Translations under genes and position numbers: made by a program
In this document: in pieces, positions 1 to 8,213 of the stretch
Layout: each line of letters opens with the position of its first letter
How positions within the stretch are numbered: position 1 is the stretch's first letter
Notes under the pieces: model-generated
Seen by the model: only the letters and a program-made list of their open reading frames with translations
What the model was told of the DNA's origin: nothing
Database searches by the model: none
Assembly (NCBI RefSeq): GCF_013362995.1
Contig: NZ_JABWDV010000429.1
Coordinates: forward strand, 359 to 38,203
Source of the DNA: Streptomyces sp. TRM64462
Lineage (GTDB): Bacteria > Actinomycetota > Actinomycetes > Streptomycetales > Streptomycetaceae
Reading direction: 5' to 3'
Length of the DNA: 37,845 nt

Positions 1-306
1 GACGACCCGGCGGCCGTCGACCCCGGTCATCCCGCACTTGCTGGCCAGCACGATCCGGTCCCGGTGTCTGGCGAGCACCCGCCCGACCAGCTCCTCGTTG
101 GCGCCGAAGCCGTAGAGGGCGGCGGTGTCGAAGAGCGTCACGCCCTCCTCCAGCGCCGTCAGGAGCAGCCGCTGGGCGCCCTTGGGGGAGGGCGCGACAC
201 CGTAGGCGTGGCTCAGGTTCATACAGCCCAGACCGACCGCCGGGACCTCGAAGGCCCCGATCCGGCGCGGGGCGTGCCCCGCGCCGGCCGGCGTCACCGC
301 GCTCAC
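1..306 (-). CDS. aldo/keto reductase, N-terminal part (runs off window)
   Basis: The first 102 residues of an NAD(P)H-dependent aldo/keto reductase are in the window; the rest lies beyond the left edge. The family TIM-barrel start is clear: 'VPAVGLGCMNLSHAYG' near residue 21, 'TLFDTAALYG' at 58-66 with the expected catalytic Asp60 and Tyr65, and 'ASKCGM' with Lys90. The GTG start overlaps the ligC stop by four bases (GTGA), so it is translationally coupled as the last visible gene of the pob-lig operon. Its substrate cannot be told. No aldo/keto reductase step is needed in the standard 4,5-cleavage route, so it may act on a side product or related aromatic aldehyde. Family is certain; function is open. 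Confidence 0.9.
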   Translation of the reverse strand, partial: MSAVTPAGAGHAPRRIGAFEVPAVGLGCMNLSHAYGVAPSPKGAQRLLLTALEEGVTLFDTAALYGFGANEELVGRVLARHRDRIVLASKCGMTGVDGRRVV

Positions 307-1277
307 GAGCCCGCGACCCCGTTCAGTTGCTCCTCCAGTGCCGCCAGCGTCCGGTAGCAGGCCAGCACCTGGGCGACGGAGGAGTTCGGCTCGCGGCCCT
401 CACGGATCGCGGCGACGAACTCGCGGTCCTGCAGCTCGATGCCGTCCATCGACACGTCGACGCCGCTCACGTCGATCGGCTCGTCCTTGCCGGTGAACAG
501 GTCGTCGTACCGGGCGATGTAGGTGCCGGTGTCGCCGATGTAGCGGAAGAACGTGCCGAGCGGGCCGTCGTTGTTGAACGACAGGGACAGGGTGCAGATG
601 GCGCCGTTCGCCGCGCGTAGCTGGATCGACATGTCCATCGCGATGCCCAGCTCGGGGTGGATCGGCCCCTGGATCGCGTGGGCCTGCACGATCGGCGAGC
701 CGGTCTGATACGCGAACAGGTCGACTGTGTGCGCGGCGTGGTGCCACAGCAGGTGGTCCGTCCAGGAGCGCGGCCGGCCGAGCGCGTTGAGGTTGGTGCG
801 GCGGAAGAAGTACGTCTGCACGTCCATCTGCTGGATGGTGTACTCGCCGGACTCGATCCGCCGGCGCACCCACTGATGGCTGGGATTGAAGCGGCGGGTG
901 TGGCCCACCATCGCGACCAGGCCGGTGCGCTCCTGCGCCGCCGCGCACGCCTCGGCGTCGGCGAGGGAATCGGCGAGCGGGATCTCGACCTGCACGTGCT
1001 TGCCCGCCTCCAGGCAGGCCAGGGTCTGCGCGGCGTGCATCTGCGTGGGGGTGGCGAGGACGACGGCGTCGACCTCGTCCATGGCCAGTACCTCGTCCAG
1101 GGAGGCGACGGCGCGGCCCACGCCCTGCTCGGCGGCGAACTCCTGGGCCCGTTCGAGGCTGCTGCTCACGACGGCGGCCACCTCGACGCCCTCGATGCGG
1201 CGGAGCGCGGCGGCGTGCTTGGCGCCGAAGGCGCCGCCGCCGGCCAGGGCGATCCGGAGGGTTCGGTCGTCGGTCAT
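303..1277 (-). CDS. ligC: 4-carboxy-2-hydroxymuconate-6-semialdehyde dehydrogenase (LigC-like)
   Basis: A 324-residue Gfo/Idh/MocA-family enzyme. LigC oxidises the hemiacetal of 4-carboxy-2-hydroxymuconate-6-semialdehyde to 2-pyrone-4,6-dicarboxylate with NAD(P)+, after 4,5-cleavage of protocatechuate. The nucleotide-binding loop is 'GGGAFGAKH' at 13-21. The usual family EKP motif reads EIP (98-100), and 'DHLLWHHAAHTVD' at 174-186 supplies the His/Asp-rich active-site segment; I associate both with the LigC branch from memory. The ATG lies one base after the ligAB stop, and the stop overlaps the next gene. Its place beside ligAB and ligI strongly supports LigC over a generic sugar dehydrogenase. 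Cytoplasmic. Confidence 0.85.
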   Translation of the reverse strand: MTDDRTLRIALAGGGAFGAKHAAALRRIEGVEVAAVVSSSLERAQEFAAEQGVGRAVASLDEVLAMDEVDAVVLATPTQMHAAQTLACLEAGKHVQVEIPLADSLADAEACAAAQERTGLVAMVGHTRRFNPSHQWVRRRIESGEYTIQQMDVQTYFFRRTNLNALGRPRSWTDHLLWHHAAHTVDLFAYQTGSPIVQAHAIQGPIHPELGIAMDMSIQLRAANGAICTLSLSFNNDGPLGTFFRYIGDTGTYIARYDDLFTGKDEPIDVSGVDVSMDGIELQDREFVAAIREGREPNSSVAQVLACYRTLAALEEQLNGVAGS

Positions 1278-1278
1278 G

Positions 1279-2586
1279 TCAGTTCTCTCCTTCGGCGGGC
1301 GCCTCGGCCCGGGGGTGGTTCTCCAGGATCAGGTGGCCTACGGCCGTGTTGGACGCGGGCACGTGGTAGAAGCGGTGCTTGACCTCGACCTCGCCCGTGT
1401 CGTCCACGTCGCTCATCGCTCCGCGGGCGATCAGCCACATGACGAGCTCGATGCCCTCCGAGCCGGCCTCCTCGACGTACTCCAGGTGCGGCACCTGCGC
1501 CAGCCCGGCCGGGTCGGTTACGAGCCGGTCGAGGAAGGCGTTGTCCCACTCCCGGTTGATGAGGCCGGCGCGGGGGCCCTGGAGCTGGTGGCTCATGCCG
1601 CCGGTGCCCCACACCTGGACCTTCAGCGGCCGGTCGTACGACTCGATCGCCCGGCGCAGCGCCCGGCCGAGCTCGAAGCAGCGGGCGCCCGAGGGCACCG
1701 GGTACTGCACCACGTTGACGTGGAAGGGGATCACTTTGCACGGCCACTTCTCGACGTCGCCGAACATCAGCGACAGCGGGACGGTCAGGCCGTGGTCGAC
1801 GGTCATCTCGTTGGCGAGAGTGAGGTCGAAGTCGTCCCGGATGAGCGAGTGCGCGATGTGCGCGGCGAGGTCGGGATCGCCCTCGATGCCGGGGACCGGG
1901 CGGGGCCCGTACCCTTCGTCGGCGGTGTGGAAGGCGGCGCCCGTGCCGAGCACGAACGTCGGGATCAGGGACAGGTCGAACGACGAGGCGTGGTCGTTGT
2001 AGACCAGGAAGACCACATCGGGGAGGTTGTCCCTCTCCCACGCCTTGGAGTACTCGTACCCGTCGAACAGCGGCCGCCAGTACGGCTCCCCGGTCCTGCC
2101 GTGGTCCAGTGCCGCGCCGATCGCCGGCACGTGCGAGGTGAAGACGGCACCGGTGATCTCGGCGTGCTCGGCCGGTGCCTCAGGCGCGTGGGCCGCTTCG
2201 AGGACGGCGTGGTCGATCCGGTTTCCCTCGACCGAGCGGCCGCCGCGGACCATCATGTCGCGGTACTCCTGCTCGGTCATGCCGGTCATCGAGCCCGCCA
2301 TCTGCTGGAACGAAAGGCCCAGCGTGGCACCCCACTTGGCGAGGAAGTAGATATTGCCGCCCTCGCGCATCGCCGCGTTGAGGTCGCGGTCGAGCAGCGC
2401 CCGCTTCTGCTCCTCCCGCAGCGGCCACGCGTCCAGGTAGGCACGCTCGTCCGCGAGGTAGCGCGCGCGGTTCTCCGCCGTCATCAGCGACATGCAGAAC
2501 TGGTTGAGGTGGTACCCCTTGGCCGATTGCTCGGAGTCGAAGACGGTCGTCCCCGGGACCAGCTTGTAGGTCTTGTCCAGCGACAT
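1279..2586 (-). CDS. ligAB: fused LigA-LigB extradiol dioxygenase (protocatechuate 4,5-dioxygenase)
   Basis: A 435-residue class III (LigAB-type) extradiol dioxygenase with both subunits in one chain. Residues about 1-118 are LigA-like ('GYHLNQFCMSLMTAENRARY', 'GGNIYFLAKWGATLGL'). Residues about 143-410 are LigB-like. Likely non-haem Fe(II) ligands are His152 ('SHVPAI'), His199 ('YNDHASSF') and a Glu near 377-380. His265 ('VDHGLTVPLS') and His333 ('GTGGMSHQLQGPRAG') match conserved active-site histidines. It opens protocatechuate between C4 and C5. Gallate dioxygenases DesB/GalA are also fused, but as I recall in the order LigB then LigA; here LigA comes first. The adjacent ligC and ligI favour protocatechuate, because gallate cleavage does not need them. 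Gallate as a second substrate remains possible. Confidence 0.88.
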   Translation of the reverse strand: MSLDKTYKLVPGTTVFDSEQSAKGYHLNQFCMSLMTAENRARYLADERAYLDAWPLREEQKRALLDRDLNAAMREGGNIYFLAKWGATLGLSFQQMAGSMTGMTEQEYRDMMVRGGRSVEGNRIDHAVLEAAHAPEAPAEHAEITGAVFTSHVPAIGAALDHGRTGEPYWRPLFDGYEYSKAWERDNLPDVVFLVYNDHASSFDLSLIPTFVLGTGAAFHTADEGYGPRPVPGIEGDPDLAAHIAHSLIRDDFDLTLANEMTVDHGLTVPLSLMFGDVEKWPCKVIPFHVNVVQYPVPSGARCFELGRALRRAIESYDRPLKVQVWGTGGMSHQLQGPRAGLINREWDNAFLDRLVTDPAGLAQVPHLEYVEEAGSEGIELVMWLIARGAMSDVDDTGEVEVKHRFYHVPASNTAVGHLILENHPRAEAPAEGEN

Positions 2587-2610
2587 GCTGGGGCTCCAAT
2601 CGAGGGCGGG

Positions 2611-3531
2611 TCAGTAGGTGTCGGGCCAGTACAGGCGCATCGGGTTGTCGACGAGCAGCTTGCGCCGGAGTTCGGGCGTCGGCGCGATGTGCGGGACGAA
2701 GTCGACCAGCAGTCCGTCGTCGGGCATGTGGTCGGTGAGGTTCGGATGCGGCCAGTCCGTCCCCCACAGCACCCGGTCGGGGAACTCCTCGACCACGCGC
2801 CGGGCGAAGGGGACGACATCGCGGTAGGCCGCCCGCTCGCCGTCGAGGGCCGGCGGACCGCTCACCGAAAGCCGTTCCGGGCACGTCACCTTGCACCAGA
2901 TGTCGGGCCGGGCCCGCATGAAGTCCAGGAAGCTCTCGAAGCCGGGTCCGTCCGGGTCCTTGGCGGTGTCCGGGCGGCCCATGTGGTCGATGACCAGGGG
3001 GACCGGGATCGCCAGGAGGAAGTCCCGCAGGCCGAGGAGGTCCGCCGCCTCGAAGTAGACGACGACGTGCCAGCCGTACGGTGCGATCCGCTCGACGACG
3101 TCCCACAGGTCCTGCCGCGGCGCCGTGTCCACCAGCCGCTTGACGAAGGTGAACCGCACCCCGCGTACGCCCGCCTCGTGGAGCTCCCGCACCTGCGCGT
3201 CCGTGACGTCGGGCCGCAGCGTCGCCACGCCCCGGGCCAGCCCGCCCGAGGCCCGCAAGGCGTCGACCATGGCGGAGTTGTCGGCGCCGTGACAGGTCGC
3301 CTGCACCACCACGTTACGGGCGAAGCCGAGGTGGTCGCGGAGCGCGAAGAGCTGGTCCTTGGACGCGTCGCACGGCGTGTACCTGCGCTCGGGCGCGTAC
3401 GTGAACTCGGCGCCCGGGCCGAAGACGTGGCAGTGCGCGTCGACGGCGCCGGCGGGGAGCCCGAACTGCGGCCGGCTCGGACCGGCGTACCAGTCCAGCC
3501 AGCCGGGGGTCTTCTCGAAACTCGTGGTCAT
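2611..3531 (-). CDS. ligI: 2-pyrone-4,6-dicarboxylate hydrolase (LigI)
   Basis: A 306-residue amidohydrolase-superfamily enzyme that opens the lactone 2-pyrone-4,6-dicarboxylate to 4-oxalomesaconate. The N-terminal HxH motif is His33/His35 in 'DAHCHVFGPG'. 'VIDHMGRPD' with His183 and 'LWGTDWPHPN' with the general-base Asp259 follow in the order and spacing of LigI. The length is right for the family. It starts nine bases after the ligK stop and ends 24 bases before ligAB, in one operon. LigI enzymes are known to work without a bound divalent metal, unlike most amidohydrolases. Cytoplasmic. Confidence 0.9.
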   Translation of the reverse strand: MTTSFEKTPGWLDWYAGPSRPQFGLPAGAVDAHCHVFGPGAEFTYAPERRYTPCDASKDQLFALRDHLGFARNVVVQATCHGADNSAMVDALRASGGLARGVATLRPDVTDAQVRELHEAGVRGVRFTFVKRLVDTAPRQDLWDVVERIAPYGWHVVVYFEAADLLGLRDFLLAIPVPLVIDHMGRPDTAKDPDGPGFESFLDFMRARPDIWCKVTCPERLSVSGPPALDGERAAYRDVVPFARRVVEEFPDRVLWGTDWPHPNLTDHMPDDGLLVDFVPHIAPTPELRRKLLVDNPMRLYWPDTY

Positions 3532-3540
3532 GGTCCGCCC

Positions 3541-4230
3541 TCAGTCCTCGTACCGCAGGCCGAGCTCGGCCAGCGGGCCGCGCATGCCGTAGATGTCCAG
3601 GCCGAGCTCTCCTGCCCGGAACCGCGCGCGCTTGCCCTCTTCGCCGGCCTCGCGGGCGGTCGAGGCGGCGGCCACCTCGGCGGCCCGCTCGCGCGGCACC
3701 ACGACGACGCCGTCGGCGTCCGCGACGACCACGTCACCAGGCCGCACGAGGGCGTTGCCGCAGACCACGGGCACGTTGACCGAGCCGAGGGTGGCCTTGA
3801 CCGTGCCCTTGGCGTTGACCGCGCGGGAGAAGACGGGGAAGTCCATGCTCTCCAGGTCGGCGACGTCCCGGACGCCGCCGTCGATGACGAGCCCCCGGCA
3901 GCCCCGGGCGCGGAAGGAGGTGGCGAGCAGCTCGCCGAAGAAGCCGTCCTCGCTCTCGGTCGTGCAGCCCGCGACGACGACGTCCCCGTCCTGGATCTGC
4001 TCGGCGGCGACGTGCAGCATCCAGTTGTCGCCGGGCTGGAGCAGCACGGTCACGGCGGTGCCGCACATCCGGGCGTTCGGGTAGGCCGGGCGCAGGTAGG
4101 GGCGCATCAGCCCGACCCGGCCCATGGCCTCGTGGATCGTCGCGACGCCGAACGTCGACAGCGCGGCGACGACCTCCGGGTCCGCCCGGTCGATCTTGGT
4201 GTGGACGACGCCGATTTCGGTGTGTTCCAT
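3541..4230 (-). CDS. ligK: 4-carboxy-4-hydroxy-2-oxoadipate aldolase (LigK/GalC-type)
   Basis: A 229-residue RraA-fold class II aldolase. It splits 4-carboxy-4-hydroxy-2-oxoadipate into pyruvate and oxaloacetate, the last step of the route; the family usually also decarboxylates oxaloacetate. 'GELLATSFRARG' (99-110) and 'VIDGGVRDVADLE' with Arg121/Asp122 are the catalytic and Mg2+/Mn2+-binding segments. I chose the ATG at 4230 over upstream in-frame codons because AGGAG lies eight bases before it and the homologous region begins there; the longer frame upstream overlaps ligJ. It lies 17 bases after ligJ. RraA regulators of RNase E share this fold, but operon context settles the aldolase role. 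Confidence 0.9.
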   Translation of the reverse strand: MEHTEIGVVHTKIDRADPEVVAALSTFGVATIHEAMGRVGLMRPYLRPAYPNARMCGTAVTVLLQPGDNWMLHVAAEQIQDGDVVVAGCTTESEDGFFGELLATSFRARGCRGLVIDGGVRDVADLESMDFPVFSRAVNAKGTVKATLGSVNVPVVCGNALVRPGDVVVADADGVVVVPRERAAEVAAASTAREAGEEGKRARFRAGELGLDIYGMRGPLAELGLRYED

Positions 4231-4247
4231 GGGTACTTCTCCTGGGG

Positions 4248-5273
4248 TCAGCGGCTGGTCGCGGTGAGACGGGCGGTGAGCCGGGGGTAGACGCGTAGGG
4301 CGTTGCCGGAGTACACGGCGGCACGCTCCTTGTCCGAGAGGTGCGGGGTGGCGTCGATGTACCGCTTCGTGTCGTCGAAGTGGTGGCCGGTGCGGGGGTC
4401 GATGTCGCGGACCGCGCCGATCATCTCGCTGGCGAACAGGACGGACCGGCTGGGGATCACCTGGGTCAGCAGGTCGATGCCGGGCTGGTGGTAGACGCAG
4501 GTGTCGAAGAAGACGTTGTCGAGCAGCGTCTCCGGGTCCGGCCTGCCCAGCGCCATCGCGAGGCCGCGGAACCGGCCCCAGTGGTACGGAACGGCCCCGC
4601 CGCCGTGCGGGATGACGAACCGCAGCGTCGGGAAGTCGGCGAACAGGTCGCCCTGGACGAGCTGCATGAACGCCGTGGTGTCGGCGTTGAGGTAGTGCGC
4701 GCCGGTGGTGTGGAAGGCCGGGTTGCACGAGGTGGAGACGTGGATCATCGCGGGGATGTCGTACTCGACCATCGCCTCGTACAGCGGGTACCAGCTACGG
4801 TCGGTCAGCGGCGGCGCTGTCCACCGCCCTCCCGACGGATCGGGGTTGAGGTTGACCGTGACCGCGCCGAGCTCCTCGACCGCGCGCTGCAGCTCGGGCA
4901 GGCAGGTCGCGGGGTCGACGCCGGGGGACTGCGGCAGCATCGCGCCCGTCGCGAAGCGGTCGGGGTAGAGCGTGCTGACGCGGTGGACGAGGTCGTTGCA
5001 GATCCGTGCCCACGTCGAGGAGACGGCGAAGTCGCCGATGTGGTGGGCCATGAAGCTGGCGCGCGGCGAGAAGACGGTGAGGTCGCTGCCGCGCTCGTCC
5101 ATGAGCCGCAGCTGGTTGGGCCCTATCGCGGCGCGCAGGTCGTCGTCGGTGATGACCAGCTCGTCGGGGTCCGGGGCGGGGCCGCGTCCCTCGGCCGCCG
5201 CGATCTGCCGGTCGCGCCACCGGGCCAGCTGCGGCGGTGCGGTGGTGAAGTGACCGTGACAGTCGATGATCAT
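4248..5273 (-). CDS. ligJ: 4-oxalomesaconate hydratase (LigJ, amidohydrolase type)
   Basis: A 341-residue amidohydrolase-superfamily hydratase that adds water to 4-oxalomesaconate to give 4-carboxy-4-hydroxy-2-oxoadipate. The Zn-site motif 'DCHGHF' (His6, His8) opens the protein; His178 ('MIHVST') and His223 ('VIPHGGGAVPYHWGRF') follow at LigJ positions. The ATG at 5273 has its own AGGAG seven bases upstream, so independent initiation is likely. However, the reading frame upstream is open all the way through pobA with no stop (see the pobA entry), so a PobA-LigJ fusion may also be made. LigJ is unrelated to the GalB-type hydratase used in gallate pathways. Confidence 0.88.
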   Translation of the reverse strand: MIIDCHGHFTTAPPQLARWRDRQIAAAEGRGPAPDPDELVITDDDLRAAIGPNQLRLMDERGSDLTVFSPRASFMAHHIGDFAVSSTWARICNDLVHRVSTLYPDRFATGAMLPQSPGVDPATCLPELQRAVEELGAVTVNLNPDPSGGRWTAPPLTDRSWYPLYEAMVEYDIPAMIHVSTSCNPAFHTTGAHYLNADTTAFMQLVQGDLFADFPTLRFVIPHGGGAVPYHWGRFRGLAMALGRPDPETLLDNVFFDTCVYHQPGIDLLTQVIPSRSVLFASEMIGAVRDIDPRTGHHFDDTKRYIDATPHLSDKERAAVYSGNALRVYPRLTARLTATSR

Positions 5274-6560
5274 GGGTTCGCTCCTGGGGGGGGCGTGGGC
5301 CGGACGGGGCAGGGCTTCGGGCCGTCGGACGCCCGGCGGCCGCCGGGGTCGGCCCTGGGCGCTGACGGGCCAGCCGGTGTACTGCTCCGAGAGGTAGGCG
5401 CGCCCGGCGCGCGTGCCCACCACGTTGTCGAGCTCGCCGAGCTGACGGCGCAGCTCGAACGGCGAAGCGCCGGGCGGGGTGTGCAGCAGCCGGGTCAGCC
5501 AGTGGGAGAAGTTCTGCGCCCGCCAGATCCGCTGCGACGCCCGCGGCTGGTACTCGTCCAGCGCGACCTCGCCCGCACTGCCGAGCGCCTTCAGCAGCAC
5601 GTCGGCCAGGACCTTCACGTCGTGCAGCGCGAGGTTGAGCCCGCGGGCACCGGTCGGCGGCACCGTGTGCGCCGCGTCCCCGGCGAGCACCATCGAGCCC
5701 CAGCGCATCGGCTCCTGCACGAACGACCGGAACCGCAGCACCGCCTTCTCCAGCACCGGACCCTCCTGGAGGCGGAAACCGTCCTCACCGGCCACCCGGG
5801 CCTGGAGCGTCTCCCAGATCCGGTCGTCCGACCAGGCGTCGACGGACTCGTCGGGGGCGCACTGGAAGTACATCCGCTGCACGGTCTCGGTGCGCTGGCT
5901 GATCAGCGCGAACCCGTGCTCCGAGTGGGCGTAGACCAGTTCGGGCGCGCTCCGCGGCGCCTCGGCCATGATGCCGAACCACGCGAAGGGGTACTCCTTG
6001 CCGTACCGCACCCGCCGGTCCTCGGGTACCAGGTTGCGGCACATGCTGCGGGACCCGTCCGCGCCGACCACGTACCGCGCGCGGATCTCGTGCCGGGAGC
6101 CGTCGGCCGCGGTGTAGCGGACCCGCGGGGCATCCGTGGCGATGTCGAGGACCTCGGTGTCTCTGACGCCGAAGTGGACCGTGCCGCTGTCGCGTTCGCA
6201 CGCGTCGGCCAGGTCGATGAACACGTCGGTCTGCGGGTAGAGCCACACCGACTCGCCCACCAGGGCCTTGAAGTGGATCCGGTGTGCCCTGCCGCCGAAC
6301 CGGAGTTCGGTGCCCTCGTGCTCGTGGCCGTCCCGCAGGATCCGGTCCGAGACCCCCGTCTCCACCAGGTCCCGGGCGACGTCGGCCTCCAGGATCCCGG
6401 CCCGCTGCGTCGTCTCGATCCCGTGCCGGGTGCGGGTGTCGAGCACGATCGTCCCGACCCCCGCGCGCCCGAGCCGGTGCGCCAGCATCAGGCCGGCGGG
6501 ACCGGCGCCGACGACGGCTACGGGGACCGAGGCGACGGTGTCGACGGGGGCATCGGCCAT
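5274..6560 (-). CDS. pobA: 4-hydroxybenzoate 3-monooxygenase (PobA), in frame with ligJ without a stop
   Basis: A group A flavoprotein hydroxylase converting 4-hydroxybenzoate to protocatechuate with NAD(P)H and O2. The FAD-binding 'VVGAGPAGLMLAHRLG' starts at residue 16, the DG motif 'YVVGADGSRS' is at 163-171, and the second FAD motif 'LAGDAAHTVPPTGARGLNLA' is at 292-311. Similarity to PobA ends near residue 399 ('EQYTGWPV'), the usual length of about 390-394. A Pro/Arg-rich stretch of 30 residues then leads directly into the ligJ start without a stop. ATG 6560 has AGGAG six bases upstream. It is the first gene of the pob-lig operon. The tail crosses a run of eight G, so an indel or sequencing error is possible: one other frame ends in an ATGA overlap at the ligJ start. 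Confidence 0.9.
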
Positions 6561-6580
6561 GGCATCTCCTGAGCGACCGT

Positions 6581-6651
6581 GAACGTTCCGAGCACCCCGA
6601 ACGTTGGCACCCGGCCCGCCCCCCGGTCGCTGCCGTTTCCGTCAGGCGGAA
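6581..6651 (-). promoter_or_regulatory. pobA promoter region with candidate regulator sites
   Basis: The 111 bases between the IclR stop and the pobA start hold two direct copies of GAACGTT (6581-6587 and 6599-6605, 18 bases apart start to start) and a perfect 5 bp inverted repeat TTCCG-N5-CGGAA (6637-6651). IclR-family regulators of aromatic operons often bind repeated or palindromic boxes of this sort. Which of these binds the neighbouring IclR protein is inference. Confidence 0.4.
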
Positions 6652-6671
6652 GCCCTTCCCGGCCCGGGGCC

Positions 6672-7439
6672 TCAGGAGGCCGTACGGGTCCGTCGGCCGA
6701 GCTCCTCCGAGATCCCGTGCGCGGCCCGCAGCAGCGGCTCCCGCAGCCGGCGCGCACGGCCCGCGCCCCGCGCCGTGATCACCACCCCCAGGGCGGCGCT
6801 CACGGGCCCGGCCCGCCCGATCCGCACGGGCGCCGCCACCGCGACCGTGCTCTCCGACAGCTGCCGGTCGCTGACGAAGACGTGCTCGCGGCGGATCCGG
6901 TCCAACTGCGCCCGCAGCGCCTTCGGGTCGACAACCGTGTGAGGGGTCCACGCCCGCAGCGGCGCGTCGAGGACCTCCTCCTGGATCTCCTGCGGCGCGT
7001 GCGCGAGGAGCACCCGCCCCATCCCCGTGGAGGCGACCGGGAAACGCGTCCCCACCATCGTCAGCAGCTCCACCGACCGGTGCCCGGCGATCCGCTCGAC
7101 GAACACGAGCTCCGTGCCCTCCCGCACCGCGAGCTGGATGTTCTCGTGCGTGACCTCGTACAGGTCCTGCATGAACGGCAGCGCCACATCACGCAGGATC
7201 TGGGTGCGCGGGCACCCCGAGGCGATCTCCCAGAGCCGCAGCCCCACGTGCCACGACCCGTCCTCGGCCCGCTCCAGCGCGCCCCAGCCCGCCAGCTCGG
7301 TCACCACCCGATGCGTCGTGCTGAGGGCGAGCCCCGCGCGCTGAGCGATCTCCGACAACGTCTGCGACGGGTGCTCGCGGTCGAAGGCCGAGAGGACCTC
7401 CAGGACCTTTCCAGCCGCCGTGCTCCGGGGTGTGCTCAC
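6672..7439 (-). CDS. IclR-family regulator of the pob-lig operon
   Basis: A 255-residue IclR-family regulator. The N-terminal winged helix-turn-helix ('TLSEIAQRAGLALSTTHRVV') sits near residues 27-46, followed by the IclR effector domain ('AVREGTELVFVERIAG', 'GMGRVLLAH'). I chose the GTG at 7439 because homology begins there and further upstream the frame enters the divergent gene. It lies directly upstream of pobA in the same direction, 111 bases away, as PobR/PcaU-type activators often do. It closely resembles the IclR gene at 26196, sharing for example 'ENIQLAVREGTE' against 'ENVQLAVREGTE' and 'GLRLWE'. The two probably sense related aromatic acids. Ligand unknown. Confidence 0.88.
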   Translation of the reverse strand: MSTPRSTAAGKVLEVLSAFDREHPSQTLSEIAQRAGLALSTTHRVVTELAGWGALERAEDGSWHVGLRLWEIASGCPRTQILRDVALPFMQDLYEVTHENIQLAVREGTELVFVERIAGHRSVELLTMVGTRFPVASTGMGRVLLAHAPQEIQEEVLDAPLRAWTPHTVVDPKALRAQLDRIRREHVFVSDRQLSESTVAVAAPVRIGRAGPVSAALGVVITARGAGRARRLREPLLRAAHGISEELGRRTRTAS

Positions 7440-7514
7440 GCCGCCAGTCTCGCAGACCGGCGTTGAGGCACGAGGTCGCGCGACGTACCATCTGCCGGAC
7501 ACCAAGGAGGCGAC

Positions 7515-8213
7515 GTGGACCGGGACATCTCTGGGCTGTCCTCGATGGCGACGCGGCCGGTACTGGCCGAGCTGTCCGAACACCTCCGGCTCGCTCACGG
7601 GCTCCCCGTACGTTTCGACTCCGCCGGCGGGGTCGAGATCGCGCGGCGGGTGCGCGAAGGCGCCGAGGCCGACCTGCTCGTCCTCTCCGACGGCGCACTG
7701 GCCGAGCTGGAGAAGGAAGGGCGCATCCTCGAGGGCACGAGGCGACCGCTGTGGATTTCGCAGGTCGTCGCCGCCGTGGCGGAGGGAACCCCCGTTCCGG
7801 CACTCGGCTCGGAATCCGACCTGCGAGCCGCGCTGACGTCCGCGAAGGGGATCGCCTACTCCACCGGGCCCAGCGGCACGGCCCTCATCGATCTGATCAC
7901 GCGGCTGGATCTCGCCGACGCGCTGTGTGAGCGGCTCGTCCAAGCGCCACCGGGGGTGCCGGCAGGTAGCCTGCTGGCGTCCGGCCAGGCCGACCTGGCC
8001 TTTCAACAGCACAGCGAGCTGATGGACCTGCCGGGCGTCGTCGTCCTCGGCCCGCTGCCAGGTGACACCGCCATCAGCTCGGTGTTCAGCGGGGGAGTAC
8101 TGGCCGCCTCCGGCCGGCCGAGCCTCGCCCGCGAAGTCCTTGATCTCCTCGGCTCCGACGCGGCATCAAGAACCGCCCGCGCCAAGGGGATGCGGGCACC
8201 GGGGGACCAGTGA
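7515..8213 (+). CDS. cytoplasmic periplasmic-binding-protein-like (ModA-type) protein
   Basis: A 232-residue protein with the look of a type 2 periplasmic binding protein of the ModA/SBP group: 'GLSSMATRPVLAELSEHL' near the N-terminus, 'VRFDSAGGVEIARRVREGAEADLLVLSD' around 32-59, and 'IAYSTGPSGTALIDLI' in the middle. It has no signal peptide or lipobox and no ABC transporter partner beside it. It probably stays in the cytoplasm as a ligand sensor or an enzyme on a binding-protein fold. GTG 7515 is preceded by AAGGAGG four bases away. It is divergent from the IclR gene across 75 bases, so co-regulation with the lig operon is plausible. The lig operon lacks a recognisable 4-oxalomesaconate tautomerase, but assigning that role here would be speculation. 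Confidence 0.7.
   Translation: MDRDISGLSSMATRPVLAELSEHLRLAHGLPVRFDSAGGVEIARRVREGAEADLLVLSDGALAELEKEGRILEGTRRPLWISQVVAAVAEGTPVPALGSESDLRAALTSAKGIAYSTGPSGTALIDLITRLDLADALCERLVQAPPGVPAGSLLASGQADLAFQQHSELMDLPGVVVLGPLPGDTAISSVFSGGVLAASGRPSLAREVLDLLGSDAASRTARAKGMRAPGDQ

Noticed and set aside
1279..2586. Gallate dioxygenase as the primary call
   Set aside because: Domain order is opposite to my recollection of DesB/GalA, and the adjacent ligC and ligI are needed only for protocatechuate cleavage products.
886..4290. A 1134-codon open frame on the plus strand across the lig operon
   Set aside because: It lies antisense to well-supported genes, reads as Arg/Val/Asp-rich low-complexity protein and has no domain. 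It is an artefact of high G+C codon use.
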